This document shows, one piece after another, positions 1-7,651 of a DNA stretch of 43,392 bases. The notes under the pieces were generated by a model, which was given only the letters and a program-made list of their open reading frames with translations, was not told where the DNA came from and searched no databases. Position numbers and translations under genes: made by a program. The DNA comes from Mycobacterium sp. (GTDB taxonomy: Bacteria > Actinomycetota > Actinomycetes > Mycobacteriales > Mycobacteriaceae), in assembly GCA_025965895.1 (NCBI GenBank), contig JAOPWC010000193.1, positions 1-43,392 on the forward strand, read 5' to 3'. Every line of letters starts with the position of its first letter. The stretch's first letter is position 1.

Positions 1-195
1 GTGGGTACCGCCATCGGCCTCGGTCTACTGTTCGACACGCTGGTCGTGCGCTCGTTCATGACGCCATCCATCGCCGCGCTTCTCGGCCGCTGGTTCTGGT
101 GGCCGCAACGCGTGCGCTCCCGCCCCGTCCGGCATCGACTGACATCTGCTGATCCGTCAGCCGATACGACGCCGCTCCCGGCGAAAACACCATGA
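1..195 (+). CDS. MmpL family RND transporter, C-terminal end (partial)
   Basis: This is the last 64 residues of a large membrane protein whose beginning lies before the window. The segment GTAIGLGLLFDTLVVRSFM followed by PSIAALLGRWFWWP is the typical end of the last transmembrane helix of MmpL transporters, which export lipids and siderophores across the mycobacterial inner membrane using the proton gradient. A basic, proline-rich cytoplasmic tail of about 25 residues follows, ending at TGA. The GTG at base 1 is an internal codon and not a start. Which MmpL this is cannot be told from the fragment. No co-transcribed gene follows on this strand; the next recognisable item is a decayed hydrolase on the other strand. 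Confidence 0.85.
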   Translation: MGTAIGLGLLFDTLVVRSFMTPSIAALLGRWFWWPQRVRSRPVRHRLTSADPSADTTPLPAKTP

Positions 196-339
196 CCGAA
201 CGAGCCGCTGCATATGGGCCGCGGCCTGGTCCAATCCCGGTTTTCGGTGAAGTTTGGCGGTAAGGCTACGACTGGCCCCTCGACGGCCGCCACTATGGCC
301 CCGGCGCCACCCCCCACGTACCGGCTTCGGTGGTCCGGC

Positions 340-690
340 CTGCCACGAGCCCAACTCAAGGACGTCACGAGCCCGTTGAAGTGGGGCCATTCCGCCCATA
401 GTGGCCACCGCTCGGACACGTTCTGGCATGGCCGCTGCGCACGCCAGGGCGGATGACCCTCCTCCCGACCAGCCTGCGATGGCGAACTTGTTGAGGTGCA
501 GGAGGTGGCGACCTGTTCGACGGTGTTGGCACTGGGCTATCGAGGTCATAGCCCAGTGGCCGCTGCGCCAAATTCCAGGCCGGTCGATGGAGATGATCTG
601 GGCACCGCAGCGACGAGCGGCAGCATCGATCACAGACCCTTCGTCCCCCGACCCGCAACGGGGTGAACGACACGTCACGCACCCCACTCA
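340..690 (-). pseudogene. Decayed alpha/beta hydrolase
   Basis: Two minus-strand frames carry complementary pieces of one alpha/beta hydrolase. One frame reads IISIDRPGIWRSG (usual form DRPGxGxS) and later FAIAGWSGGGSSALACAA, the nucleophile elbow G-W-S-G-G with its serine. The stretch joining them (GYDLDSPVPTPSN) is in another frame, so at least two compensating frameshifts lie between about 500 and 570. Recognisable protein stops after MGGMAPLQRARDVLELG near 340. The catalytic Asp/His half of the fold is absent and no clean start is visible. The remaining bases between 196 and 340 and between 691 and 757 show nothing I can identify. The family is clear; the substrate is unknown. Confidence 0.6.
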
Positions 691-757
691 TCAGCCTGAT
701 CCGCGCAGTTGACCCGAAAGGTTGTGCCGTTGGCGCAGAGTCGACCGCGCCTTGGAT

Positions 758-1384
758 TCATTGGCAACCCGGCCGCCGACACAACGGCGGCAACCCGGGC
801 CCCTCGAGATTGCTTAGCAGGACGGTACGCCCGCTCACAGTCACCATCAAAGCCTTTGCTGGCCCACGGATTTCAGCGCGCTTGCCCCAAGTCCGCTCGA
901 CATCGGTGCCATACAGCGACAGTCCACGCAGTCTGCCTAGAGGCACGAAGCCAAACGGCCATGGGCCGGTCAGAAAATCAAGCGCCAGCGCTACCAGCTC
1001 GGGATCGGGCTCAAACGGCAGATTCAGCGGAATGCTGATATCGCCGCTATGCACCAGGATGTCGGCGAGCGGGTCAAGTGGTCCAAACAGCGGCGGACTC
1101 AACGGGCGATCGGCGCAACGGCGTAGCGCGGCAGCGATCTCGGCGGCCGGTAGCTCGGCGCGACGCCGCGCCAACTCATCGATTGCGCGAGCCATACTCG
1201 CACGCCGGGCCGCCGTTCTCATGAACACCAAGAAGCTGTCGGCGAACACGCTGACCATATGCGCCGCCACCGTCTTGACGTCCCAGCCTGCGCACAGGCT
1301 CAGGCACGCTAGCTGTGTATCGTCCAGGCTGTCGAGCAAACCGGCGATCTGACGTCGCTGCTCGGCCACGGCGGCAAAGATCAA
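758..1384 (-). CDS. DinB-fold mycothiol-dependent maleylpyruvate isomerase family protein
   Basis: About 208 residues matching the actinobacterial TIGR03083 family. The N-terminal helical bundle has the usual L-D-S-L-D-D...C-A-G-W-D-V-K-T-V-A-A-H pattern, and the later ILVHSGDISIPL carries the second conserved His with the Asp that normally help bind a metal. Family members are metal-dependent thiol S-transferases that probably use mycothiol; most have no known substrate. The first in-frame start is TTG at 1384 with a GGAGAG directly against it, which is poor spacing. A better-looking ATG at 1403 (M-R-A-D-R) is in another frame, so the 5' end may contain a small indel. It stands alone, convergent with nothing obvious. 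Confidence 0.65.
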   Translation of the reverse strand: MIFAAVAEQRRQIAGLLDSLDDTQLACLSLCAGWDVKTVAAHMVSVFADSFLVFMRTAARRASMARAIDELARRRAELPAAEIAAALRRCADRPLSPPLFGPLDPLADILVHSGDISIPLNLPFEPDPELVALALDFLTGPWPFGFVPLGRLRGLSLYGTDVERTWGKRAEIRGPAKALMVTVSGRTVLLSNLEGPGLPPLCRRPGCQ

Positions 1385-1458
1385 CTCTCCGGTCGGCTCG
1401 CATCAGCGTCTTGTCCGTTTGCCCGGGTATCGGCGGATCTCGAGTCGGGCTCGGCGCG

Positions 1459-1476
1459 CTGACCGTTTCCGGTCAG
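1459..1476 (-). terminator. Short perfect hairpin over the stop codon of the Ltp-like gene
   Basis: CTGACCG-TTTC-CGGTCAG is a perfect 7-bp stem with a 4-base loop. It overlaps the stop codon of the preceding minus-strand gene (TGA at 1473-1475). There is no run of T after it, so it could terminate only in the weak, U-tract-free manner often proposed for mycobacteria. It may also be chance. Confidence 0.25.
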
Positions 1477-2615
1477 ATGGTCAGGACCGTCGCCGCGGCG
1501 GTGCCGGGTGCGCCGTAGACCTGCGCGAACCCCACCCGGGGCGTGCCGCCGACCTGGCGGTCGCCGGCCTCACCGCGCAGTTGACGCACCAACTCGTGGA
1601 CCTGACGCAGCCCGGACGCGCCGATCGGCTCGCCATTGGCGATCAAGCCGCCGTCGGTGTTGATCGGCATCGGGCCGCCGATCTCGGTGTCACCGTCCGC
1701 CAGCAGCTTCTCCTGCTCGCCGTCGGCGCAGAACCCGGCCTCGGCCATGTGGATCACCTCTGCGCCGGCGTCGGTGTCCTGCAACTGGATGACGTCGACG
1801 TCCTCCGGGGCCACCCCGGCTCTCTCGAACGCGGCGCGAGACGCGTACACGGTGGGCGACACGTCCTCCTTGATCGGGGCGGAGGTGGCGTGCACCTCGT
1901 AGGCGCCGTAGCGGCGGGTGCGGATTTCGGCGGCGCGCAGATACACCGGTTTGGCGGTGTAGCGGTGCGCAATCTCGGCGCGGCACATGATCACCGCCGC
2001 GGCCCCTTCGTCGGGCGCGCAGAACATGTACTGAGTCAGCGGGTAGTTCAGCACCGGTGACTTGAGGATCTCTTCCTCGGAGATCGGCTTACGCCGGAAC
2101 GCGTTCGGGTTCAACGCGCCGTTACGGAAGTTCTTTGCGGCCACCTTCGCCAGGGTCTGCGGGCAGATCCCGTGGTCGTGCAGGTAGCGGTTGGCCTTCA
2201 TTCCGAAGAACTTGGTGGTGAGGAACTGCCCGTTCTGGGCGTACCAGGCCGGAAGCGCCAGCTTGGCGGGATCGTCGGTGAACGCTCCGCGCGGGTGCTT
2301 GTCCATGCCGATGGCGATGCCGATGTCGTAGTCGCCCAACCGGATGGTGTCGGCACACGCCTTGATGGCGCTGGCCGCGGTGGCGCAGGCATTGAACACG
2401 TCGGTGAACGGGATCCCCGTCAGCCCGACGAGCCGTGTCACGGCATCGGGGTTGGACACCTCATAGCTACCCCCGACACCGAACTGAATGTCCTTCCACG
2501 CGACACCGGCGTCGGAGAGCGCCGCCTGGATCGCGTCGGCGCCCATCTGCATCGCGGACTTGTCGAACCGACCGAACGGGTGAAGGCCCACGCCGATGAT
2601 GGCCACGTCATTCAT
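1473..2615 (-). CDS. Lipid-transfer (SCP-x/Ltp) thiolase-fold protein, probable retro-aldolase
   Basis: 380 residues from ATG 2615, with AGGAG six bases upstream; a TTG two codons earlier is less likely. The protein has the thiolase fold of SCP-x/Ltp proteins. The nucleophile Cys region is present (F-N-A-C-A-T-A-A-S). The two histidines that define a working thiolase are both replaced: the usual H-D-x-F is Q-D-T-D, and the usual G-H-P is G-E-P (NGEPIGASGLRQ). The last conserved Cys-Gly is also missing (YGAPGTAA). In mycobacterial sterol catabolism, thiolase-like Ltp2 paired with a DUF35 protein is a retro-aldolase and not a thiolase. The same pairing here, 18 bases from the DUF35 gene, suggests carbon-carbon cleavage of a beta-hydroxyacyl-CoA. 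Substrate unknown. Confidence 0.85.
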   Translation of the reverse strand: MNDVAIIGVGLHPFGRFDKSAMQMGADAIQAALSDAGVAWKDIQFGVGGSYEVSNPDAVTRLVGLTGIPFTDVFNACATAASAIKACADTIRLGDYDIGIAIGMDKHPRGAFTDDPAKLALPAWYAQNGQFLTTKFFGMKANRYLHDHGICPQTLAKVAAKNFRNGALNPNAFRRKPISEEEILKSPVLNYPLTQYMFCAPDEGAAAVIMCRAEIAHRYTAKPVYLRAAEIRTRRYGAYEVHATSAPIKEDVSPTVYASRAAFERAGVAPEDVDVIQLQDTDAGAEVIHMAEAGFCADGEQEKLLADGDTEIGGPMPINTDGGLIANGEPIGASGLRQVHELVRQLRGEAGDRQVGGTPRVGFAQVYGAPGTAAATVLTI

Positions 2616-2633
2616 CGCCAACTCCTGTTTGCG

Positions 2634-3050
2634 TCAGACCGGCCGGAAGGCGAACGTGATGACCTCGTTGCCCTCGTCGTCGGTGGTGAAGGGCACCATG
2701 GTCAGCTCGACCTGCATGCCGAACTGCAGCTTGGCCGGATCGTTCTCGGTCAGCCGCCCCTCGACCCGCACCACATCGTCGAGCTGGACCAGACCGACCC
2801 CGAACGGGGTGAACGTCTTCGCGGTCTCCCGCCCGGCATAGGGAGGTCCGGGCAAGAAGCCCTGCGTCGTCCATGCCACCAGCGTCCCCCGACGCGGCAA
2901 CAGCGACTCAGACATGTCGCCGCCGCTGCAGTTCGGGCAGCGATCCTGGCTGGGAAACGTGGTGGCATCACAGGCACCGCACCGGCTGCCGACCAGCTGC
3001 GGATTGTCATCCGGCCAAGTCGATATGTCGGGTGCGAGTGCTTTCTGCAT
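2634..3050 (-). CDS. DUF35 zinc-ribbon/OB-fold partner protein
   Basis: 138 residues from ATG 3050, preceded by GGAGGA at a good distance. It has a rubredoxin-like zinc ribbon near residues 26-43 (C-G-A-C...C-P-N-C) followed by an OB-fold ending EVITFAFRPV, the layout of DUF35 (ChsH2 C-terminal/Rv3521-like) proteins. In known systems these bind acyl-CoA and form an obligate complex with a thiolase-like Ltp subunit. It is the first gene of a two-gene operon with the Ltp-like gene, and a degenerate copy of the regional operator lies about 70 bases upstream. A much longer reading frame extends upstream to 3434, but it runs antisense through the GTPase gene and is not credible. Confidence 0.88.
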   Translation of the reverse strand: MQKALAPDISTWPDDNPQLVGSRCGACDATTFPSQDRCPNCSGGDMSESLLPRRGTLVAWTTQGFLPGPPYAGRETAKTFTPFGVGLVQLDDVVRVEGRLTENDPAKLQFGMQVELTMVPFTTDDEGNEVITFAFRPV

Positions 3051-3119
3051 CGAGCTGTCCTCCGTGATCCGGCGGGGTGACTGCGCTACCCGAATCGTAC
3101 AATAGCGTTGCACAAAAAT

Positions 3120-3134
3120 GGAAAGCTCATTCTC
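3120..3134 (-). promoter_or_regulatory. Degenerate copy of the GAGAAT-N3-ATTCTC operator
   Basis: On the minus strand GAGAAT-GAG-CTTTCC: one perfect half-site, with the other matching 3 of 6. It lies in the only gap before the DUF35-Ltp operon, about 70 bases from the DUF35 start. That matches the placement of the perfect sites elsewhere. Weak alone; supported by the pattern across the island. Confidence 0.4.
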
Positions 3135-3180
3135 ATCCTCCTCTGGCCTCGAAGGTGATCGCCCTGGAGCGGTCGGGCTC

Positions 3181-4125
3181 TCAGCCGCGACGCGCAGCGT
3201 CTGGTCGGTGCACCGACACGGCGCCTGGACCTCGGATGGGTGACCCGGGGTGTGTCGGGTGGCCGAGCAGCGTTTCTGCCGCGGTGGACGCATCCTGGTC
3301 GCCGTCGGCGACCGAAACGGCCAAGCGCTCGAGATCGGGATGGGCTCGAAGCCGAGTTTGCGCCAGGGACAGAATCTGGGCCCGCGCGCGAGCGGTCCGG
3401 CGGGCAGGAGTATCGGCGCGGTGGTGGGCGTCAATCGCGTCGATCAGGTCGCTCACACCTTCACCGCGGGTCGCGACCAACGTCAGGATCGGGGCTTGTG
3501 TCTCCGCCCGAAGGTCCCGCACGGTCTGGTCCGCGCCGTCGCGATCGGCCTTGTTGACCACCACGATGTCGGCCACTTCAAGCAGGCCCGCCTTGGCTGC
3601 TTGAATCGCGTCGCCGGCACCGGGATTGAGGATCACCACCGTCGGGTCCGCTACCGCGGCCACCTCGACCTCGGACTGCCCCACCCCGACGGTTTCCAGC
3701 AGCAGGAGGTCATAGCCGAGTTCCGCGAGCACCCGGATGGCGGCGGGCACGGCGGCGGAAAGGCCGCCCAGGTGGCCGCGGGACGCGACCGAACGGATCA
3801 GCACGCCCGGATCGTTGATATGTGCCGCCATCCGTATTCGGTCGCCCAGGATCGCGCCGCCGCTGTATGGCGAGGAGGGGTCGACCGCGAGCACCGCCAC
3901 CCGAAGACTGCGCTCGCGATACACCTCGACGAGCGCGGCGACTGTCGTCGACTTGCCCGCACCCGGCGGCCCGGTTATCCCGACCACCGCGGCGGTGGAT
4001 CGGCCAAGAGCGGCCAGTACCTCGTCGCGACGAGCGCTCTCGACGAGGCTGAGTAGCCGGCCGGCGGCCCGGGTGGATCCATCTCGTGCCGCGGCGATCA
4101 GCTCGTCGATGTCACCCATCGTCAC
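3181..4125 (-). CDS. meaB: MeaB/ArgK-type P-loop GTPase, B12 mutase chaperone
   Basis: 314 residues. Walker A is G-I-T-G-P-P-G-A-G-K-S-T near residues 49-60. Also present are AVDPSSPYSGGAILGDRIRM (the typical MeaB switch region), ETVGVGQSE and the guanine-specificity motif V-N-K-A-D. MeaB proteins gate cofactor loading and protect adenosylcobalamin-dependent acyl-CoA mutases. A split mutase lies at 13471-15478 in the same island, so that is its probable partner, although the chromosome should also carry the housekeeping methylmalonyl-CoA mutase. The stop of the thiolase gene (TGA, 4129-4131) is three bases before GTG 4125; ATG 4119 is an alternative start with no better ribosome site. The C-terminal 25 residues are low-complexity and probably not conserved. 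Confidence 0.9.
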   Translation of the reverse strand: MTMGDIDELIAAARDGSTRAAGRLLSLVESARRDEVLAALGRSTAAVVGITGPPGAGKSTTVAALVEVYRERSLRVAVLAVDPSSPYSGGAILGDRIRMAAHINDPGVLIRSVASRGHLGGLSAAVPAAIRVLAELGYDLLLLETVGVGQSEVEVAAVADPTVVILNPGAGDAIQAAKAGLLEVADIVVVNKADRDGADQTVRDLRAETQAPILTLVATRGEGVSDLIDAIDAHHRADTPARRTARARAQILSLAQTRLRAHPDLERLAVSVADGDQDASTAAETLLGHPTHPGSPIRGPGAVSVHRPDAARRG

Positions 4126-4128
4126 GGC

Positions 4129-5268
4129 TCAAGGAGCCGCCACCTCGATGACAGTGGCCGAACCCATCCCACCGCCGGCACACATCGCCGCCACACCGAC
4201 GCCACCGCCGCGGCGGCGCAGTTCGTGTACCAACGTCACCAGCATCCTGGCACCGGTGGCGGCCACCGGATGGCCGAGCGAGCAGCCGCTTCCGCTGACG
4301 TTCACCCTGTCGGGGTCGATGCCCAGCAGCTTGATGGTCGCCACGCACATCGAAGCGAAAGCCTCGTTGATCTCGAACAGGTCGACATCGGCCAGCGACA
4401 TGCGCGCTCGGGCGAGGGTTTTGGTGATCGCCTCAACCGGTGCCAGTCCGGTCACGGCGGGATCGATACCCACCGACGCCCAGGCCCGCACGGTCGCCAA
4501 ACCGGGCAGACCCAGTTGCTGGCTGGCCACCGCCAATACCGCGGCGCCGTCATTGGCGCCACTGGCATTGCCTGCGGTGATCGAAAACCCCTCGATTTCC
4601 GGGTGCAGCGGTTTGAGCACTGCGAGCTTCTCCATGCTGGTGTCGCGGCGAGGGTGCTCATCAACGGCGAACAACCCGTGGGGGGTTTCGATCGGAACGA
4701 TCTCTTCCTTGAACCGCCCCTCGTCGATGGCCTGCACCGCCTTGCGATGCGAACCCAGCGCCCAGGCGTCCATCTCCTCACGGCTGATGCCGGCTTTGAC
4801 CGCCGCGTTCCAGCCGACCGTGATCGACATATCCATGTTGGGCGCGTCGACGCGGTCGGGATGGGTGGGCGGGAACCAGTCCACCCACTCCCCGTCCACC
4901 TTCTTGCGGGATCTCGGCGAGGTCGACGCGGAGTTCACGCCTCCGGCGATGACGAGTTGGTCCATCCCGGCGCGGACGCTGGCCGCGGCGCTCTGGACGG
5001 CGGCCAAGCCCGCGGCGCAGTGCCGGTTTTGGGCGAGGCCCGGCACCGTCGTCAGCCCCGTGGTCAGCGCCGCGTGGCGGGCGACCACGCCGCCGCCGTA
5101 CAGTCCCTCGCCCAGGATCACGTCATCCACGGGAACAGAATCAAGACCTGCGACGGTCGCGCCGACCACATGGTCCGCGAGCTGGTAGGCGTCGGTGTCG
5201 CGCAGCGTTCCCTTCCCCGCCGTTCCGATGGGCGTGCGTAAGGCGGACACGATGACGGCTTCGGGCAT
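4129..5268 (-). CDS. Acetyl-CoA C-acyltransferase (degradative thiolase, FadA type)
   Basis: 379 residues, the usual size. All catalytic elements are present: nucleophile Cys in QNRHCAAGLAA near residue 84, N-E-A-F near 311, His in GCSLGHPVAATGARM near 339, and the final Cys in AAMCAGGGMG near 369. It should cleave a beta-ketoacyl-CoA with CoA to give acetyl- or propionyl-CoA plus a shortened acyl-CoA. It starts an operon with the MeaB-type GTPase and is transcribed divergently from two SDR genes. The ATG at 5268 follows TTGGAGAATGAGTT, so the ribosome site itself contains a GAGAAT sequence. A perfect palindromic operator lies 29 bases further upstream. Confidence 0.9.
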   Translation of the reverse strand: MPEAVIVSALRTPIGTAGKGTLRDTDAYQLADHVVGATVAGLDSVPVDDVILGEGLYGGGVVARHAALTTGLTTVPGLAQNRHCAAGLAAVQSAAASVRAGMDQLVIAGGVNSASTSPRSRKKVDGEWVDWFPPTHPDRVDAPNMDMSITVGWNAAVKAGISREEMDAWALGSHRKAVQAIDEGRFKEEIVPIETPHGLFAVDEHPRRDTSMEKLAVLKPLHPEIEGFSITAGNASGANDGAAVLAVASQQLGLPGLATVRAWASVGIDPAVTGLAPVEAITKTLARARMSLADVDLFEINEAFASMCVATIKLLGIDPDRVNVSGSGCSLGHPVAATGARMLVTLVHELRRRGGGVGVAAMCAGGGMGSATVIEVAAP

Positions 5269-5296
5269 AACTCATTCTCCAATAGTCAAGCGGCAT

Positions 5297-5311
5297 GAGA
5301 ATGCTATTCTC
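5297..5311. promoter_or_regulatory. Perfect palindromic operator GAGAAT-GCT-ATTCTC
   Basis: A perfect 6-3-6 inverted repeat in the 80-base gap between the divergent thiolase (-) and SDR (+) genes. An extra ATTCTC half-site sits at 5274-5279. The same 15-base palindrome recurs at 11088-11102, also between divergent operons of this island. Size and symmetry fit a TetR- or GntR-type dimer; no such regulator gene lies in the window. Confidence 0.75.
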
Positions 5312-5348
5312 TCAGCCTGAGAGTCCGCGTTGCAAGAAGGGGTATCAC

Positions 5349-6110
5349 ATGCAGATCACCGGCTGCTCCGCAATCGTCGTCGGGGGCGCAGGAGGCCTGG
5401 GTGAAGCGACAGTCCGCCGCCTGCACGGCGCAGGGGCAAAGGTGGTCGTCGCCGACCTCGCCGACGAGAAGGGCCAGAAGCTGGAGAAGGAGCTCGGGGT
5501 CCGCTACGCGCGCACCGACGCCACCAGCACCGCCGATGTCGAGGCGGCGATCGCCGAGGCGGAATCGCTGGGTCCGCTGCGCATCTCGGTCGACACCCAC
5601 GGCGGCCCGGCCAGCGGCGGCCGGCTCGTCGGCAAGGACGGCACACCCCTGGACCTCGACGGCTTCAGGACGACGATCGACGTCTACCTGACGGGTGTCT
5701 TCAACGTGATGCGCCTCGTCGCCGCGGCGATGGCCAGGCAGGAACCCGTCGACGGAGCCCGCGGCGTCATCGTCAACACCGCATCCATCGCCGCTTACGA
5801 GGGCCAGATCGGCCAGCTACCGTATGCCGCTGCCAAGGGTGGTGTCGTCAGCATGACGCTGGTCGCGGCGCGCGATCTCTCCCCACTCGGCATCCGCGTC
5901 GTCACTATCGCTCCCGGTACCTTCCTCACGCCGGCCTACGGCCAGGCGGGCGACCAGCTGGAGGCGTACTGGGGCCCGCAGGTCCCGCACCCGAAGCGGA
6001 TGGGCCGGCCGGCCGAGTACGCGACGATGGTGGCGAGCATCTGCGAAAACGATTACCTCAACGGTGAAGTCATCCGCCTCGACGGAGCGCTGCGGTTCCC
6101 GCCGAAATGA
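5349..6110 (+). CDS. Short-chain dehydrogenase, 3-hydroxyacyl-CoA dehydrogenase type 2-like
   Basis: 253 residues from ATG 5349, with AAGAAGGGG upstream; the open frame runs back to 5295 but that stretch holds the operator. N-terminal GGAGGLGEATVRR is the dinucleotide loop, with VVADLAD after strand 2 (an Asp that favours NAD). The catalytic Ser is in NTASIAAYEG and Y-A-A-A-K is the Tyr/Lys pair. The overall pattern resembles HSD10-type enzymes that oxidise the beta-hydroxyl of acyl-CoA or steroid substrates. It would provide the third step of a beta-oxidation round, between the crotonase and the thiolase. It heads a two-gene operon, overlapping the next SDR by ATGA. Confidence 0.85.
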   Translation: MQITGCSAIVVGGAGGLGEATVRRLHGAGAKVVVADLADEKGQKLEKELGVRYARTDATSTADVEAAIAEAESLGPLRISVDTHGGPASGGRLVGKDGTPLDLDGFRTTIDVYLTGVFNVMRLVAAAMARQEPVDGARGVIVNTASIAAYEGQIGQLPYAAAKGGVVSMTLVAARDLSPLGIRVVTIAPGTFLTPAYGQAGDQLEAYWGPQVPHPKRMGRPAEYATMVASICENDYLNGEVIRLDGALRFPPK

Positions 6111-6862
6111 CCGACGGCCTGACCGGCAAGGTGGCCTTCGTCGCGGGCGCCAGCCGCGGCATCGGCGCAACGGTCGCCACCGCCCTCGCGGGAGAAGGCG
6201 CCGCCGTCGCGGTCGCCGCGCGTACCGAACAGGAAAGCCGGCTCCCGGGCACCATCCATTCGGTCGCCGACGGGATTGTCGCGGCGGGCGGCACGGCACG
6301 ACCGGTGCCCTGCGACGTCACCAGCGAGGAGTCGGTCAGCGCGGCCGTGGCCCAGACTGTGGCCGAATTCGGCGGCATCGACATTCTGATTGCCAATGCC
6401 GGGGTGCTGTGGCTCGGTTCGATCGAATCCACGCCGCTGAAGCGCTGGAAACTGTGCCTGGACGTCAACCTGACCGGCGTTTTCCTTGTCACCAAAGCGG
6501 TCATTCCGCACCTGCGGGAGCGGGGCGGTGGCTCACTGGTCGCGGTGACGACCACCGGAGTCGGTATGACCGACAAAGGCGCCAACGCGTACTGGGTGTC
6601 CAAAGCCGGGGTCGAACGGCTTTACCTGGGTCTGGCAGCCGATCTGAAACCAGACAATATCGCCGTCAACTGCCTGAGCCCGTCCCGCGTCGTGCTGACT
6701 GAGGGCTGGTTGGCCGGCGGCGGCGGCGCCGAGATTCCTTCTGAGATGGTCGAGCCCCCCGAAGCGATGGCCAGGGCCGCCGTCCTGCTCGCGTGCCAGG
6801 ACGCCGGCGGCATCACCGGCACGGTGCAGCGCTCGGAACAGTTGCTTGCGCAACGGACCTAG
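6107..6862 (+). CDS. Short-chain dehydrogenase, atypical serine position
   Basis: 251 residues, translationally coupled to the previous SDR (ATGA overlap). It shows the Rossmann loop G-A-S-R-G-I-G, V-A-A-R-T after strand 2 (an Arg that suggests NADP), N-A-G-V near 95 and the catalytic Y-W-V-S-K. The usual catalytic Ser position is in VAVTTTGVG, where threonines stand in its place; Thr can substitute in some SDRs. The sequence recalls the SDR group annotated as citronellol/citronellal dehydrogenases, but that is only a resemblance. A role in oxidising a hydroxyl group of the same substrate as its neighbours is inferred from the operon. The 3' end converges on the crotonase gene with a 24-base gap. 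Confidence 0.8.
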   Translation: MTDGLTGKVAFVAGASRGIGATVATALAGEGAAVAVAARTEQESRLPGTIHSVADGIVAAGGTARPVPCDVTSEESVSAAVAQTVAEFGGIDILIANAGVLWLGSIESTPLKRWKLCLDVNLTGVFLVTKAVIPHLRERGGGSLVAVTTTGVGMTDKGANAYWVSKAGVERLYLGLAADLKPDNIAVNCLSPSRVVLTEGWLAGGGGAEIPSEMVEPPEAMARAAVLLACQDAGGITGTVQRSEQLLAQRT

Positions 6863-6886
6863 CCCCGCACTCAACGAGGGGGAATG

Positions 6887-7651
6887 CTATTTCGGCGCGT
6901 TGAGCCGGGCGACGATCGACCGGAAGTCCCCCGTCTGGAATGACTGGTCTTCGGCGGTGTTCGCGAAGTCAAGGGTGGCGAGCACCGCGCGCTCGAGGTG
7001 GATGTTCAACAGCCGCTTGGTGCTCTCGACCGCTTGCTGCGGCAGCTCCATGATCCGCTTCGCACACGCCAGCGCCTCGGCCACCGGATCGGCCGCGATG
7101 TGGTTGGCCAACCCCATATCGACCGCCAGCTGCGCCGAAATCCGGGCACCGGTCAGCGCGTACTCCTTGGCCAGCAGCAGGCTGGTGTGCAGCGGCCAGG
7201 TCAACGGGCCGCCGTCGGCGGCGACCAGTCCGACCTGCACGTGCGGATCGGCCAGGTAGGCCGATTCGGACATGTAGACGATGTCGCTGAGCGCGACCAG
7301 GCTGCAGCCCAGCCCGACCGCCGGGCCGTTGACCGCCGCGACCACCGGAATCCGGCAGCGCGTCATCCCCAGCACAATGTCGCGGCCATGGGCAATGGTT
7401 TTGGCGCGCAAGTCGGCGTCGTCGCCCAGCTGAGCGAGGTACGCGAAATCGCCGCCCGCCGAGAAGGCCCTGCCCCGCCCTGTCAGCACCGCAGCGCGGG
7501 CGCTGCGGTCGGCGTTCAGCCGGGGCCACAGTTCTGCCAGGCCGGTGTGCAGCGCATCGTCGACCGCGTTCAGCGCGTCCGGGCGGTTCAGTGTGATGAT
7601 CCGCAGGGCGCCGTCGGCCTGCACGTGGATCTCCTCGGGCATGTCGTACAT
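6887..7651 (-). CDS. Enoyl-CoA hydratase/isomerase family protein lacking both catalytic Glu
   Basis: 254 residues. The crotonase fold is clear: NRPDALNAVD, the oxyanion-hole segment GRAFSAGGDF, then AVNGPAVGLGCSLVAL and the segment ending VGLVAADGG. In true hydratases the two acid/base glutamates sit in GGGxE and PE; here those places hold Ser (LGCSLV) and His (DPHVQ). It may be an isomerase, a hydrolase or a hydratase with another acid/base, and should not be assumed to hydrate enoyl-CoA. ATG 7651 overlaps the stop of the upstream acyl-CoA dehydrogenase (TGATG), making it the last gene of a four-gene operon led by the acyl-CoA ligase. Confidence 0.85.
   Translation of the reverse strand: MYDMPEEIHVQADGALRIITLNRPDALNAVDDALHTGLAELWPRLNADRSARAAVLTGRGRAFSAGGDFAYLAQLGDDADLRAKTIAHGRDIVLGMTRCRIPVVAAVNGPAVGLGCSLVALSDIVYMSESAYLADPHVQVGLVAADGGPLTWPLHTSLLLAKEYALTGARISAQLAVDMGLANHIAADPVAEALACAKRIMELPQQAVESTKRLLNIHLERAVLATLDFANTAEDQSFQTGDFRSIVARLNAPK

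Noticed and set aside
2172..3080. Long plus-strand open frame opposite the Ltp and DUF35 genes
   Set aside because: Antisense shadow caused by high GC in the third codon position; its translation shows no recognisable domain.
2634..3434. Long minus-strand frame suggesting a 266-residue DUF35 protein
   Set aside because: The first 128 codons run antisense through the MeaB-type gene and the promoter gap; the DUF35 domain has its own start and ribosome site at 3050.
3737..5188. 483-codon plus-strand frame opposite MeaB and thiolase
   Set aside because: Low-complexity Ser/Ala/Thr/Pro translation typical of antisense frames; both opposite genes have complete catalytic motifs.
6880..6894. GGGAAT-GCT-ATTTCG resembling the island operator
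   Set aside because: It lies at the converging 3' ends of two genes, overlaps a stop codon, and the second half matches only 3 of 6. Chance is the simpler explanation.
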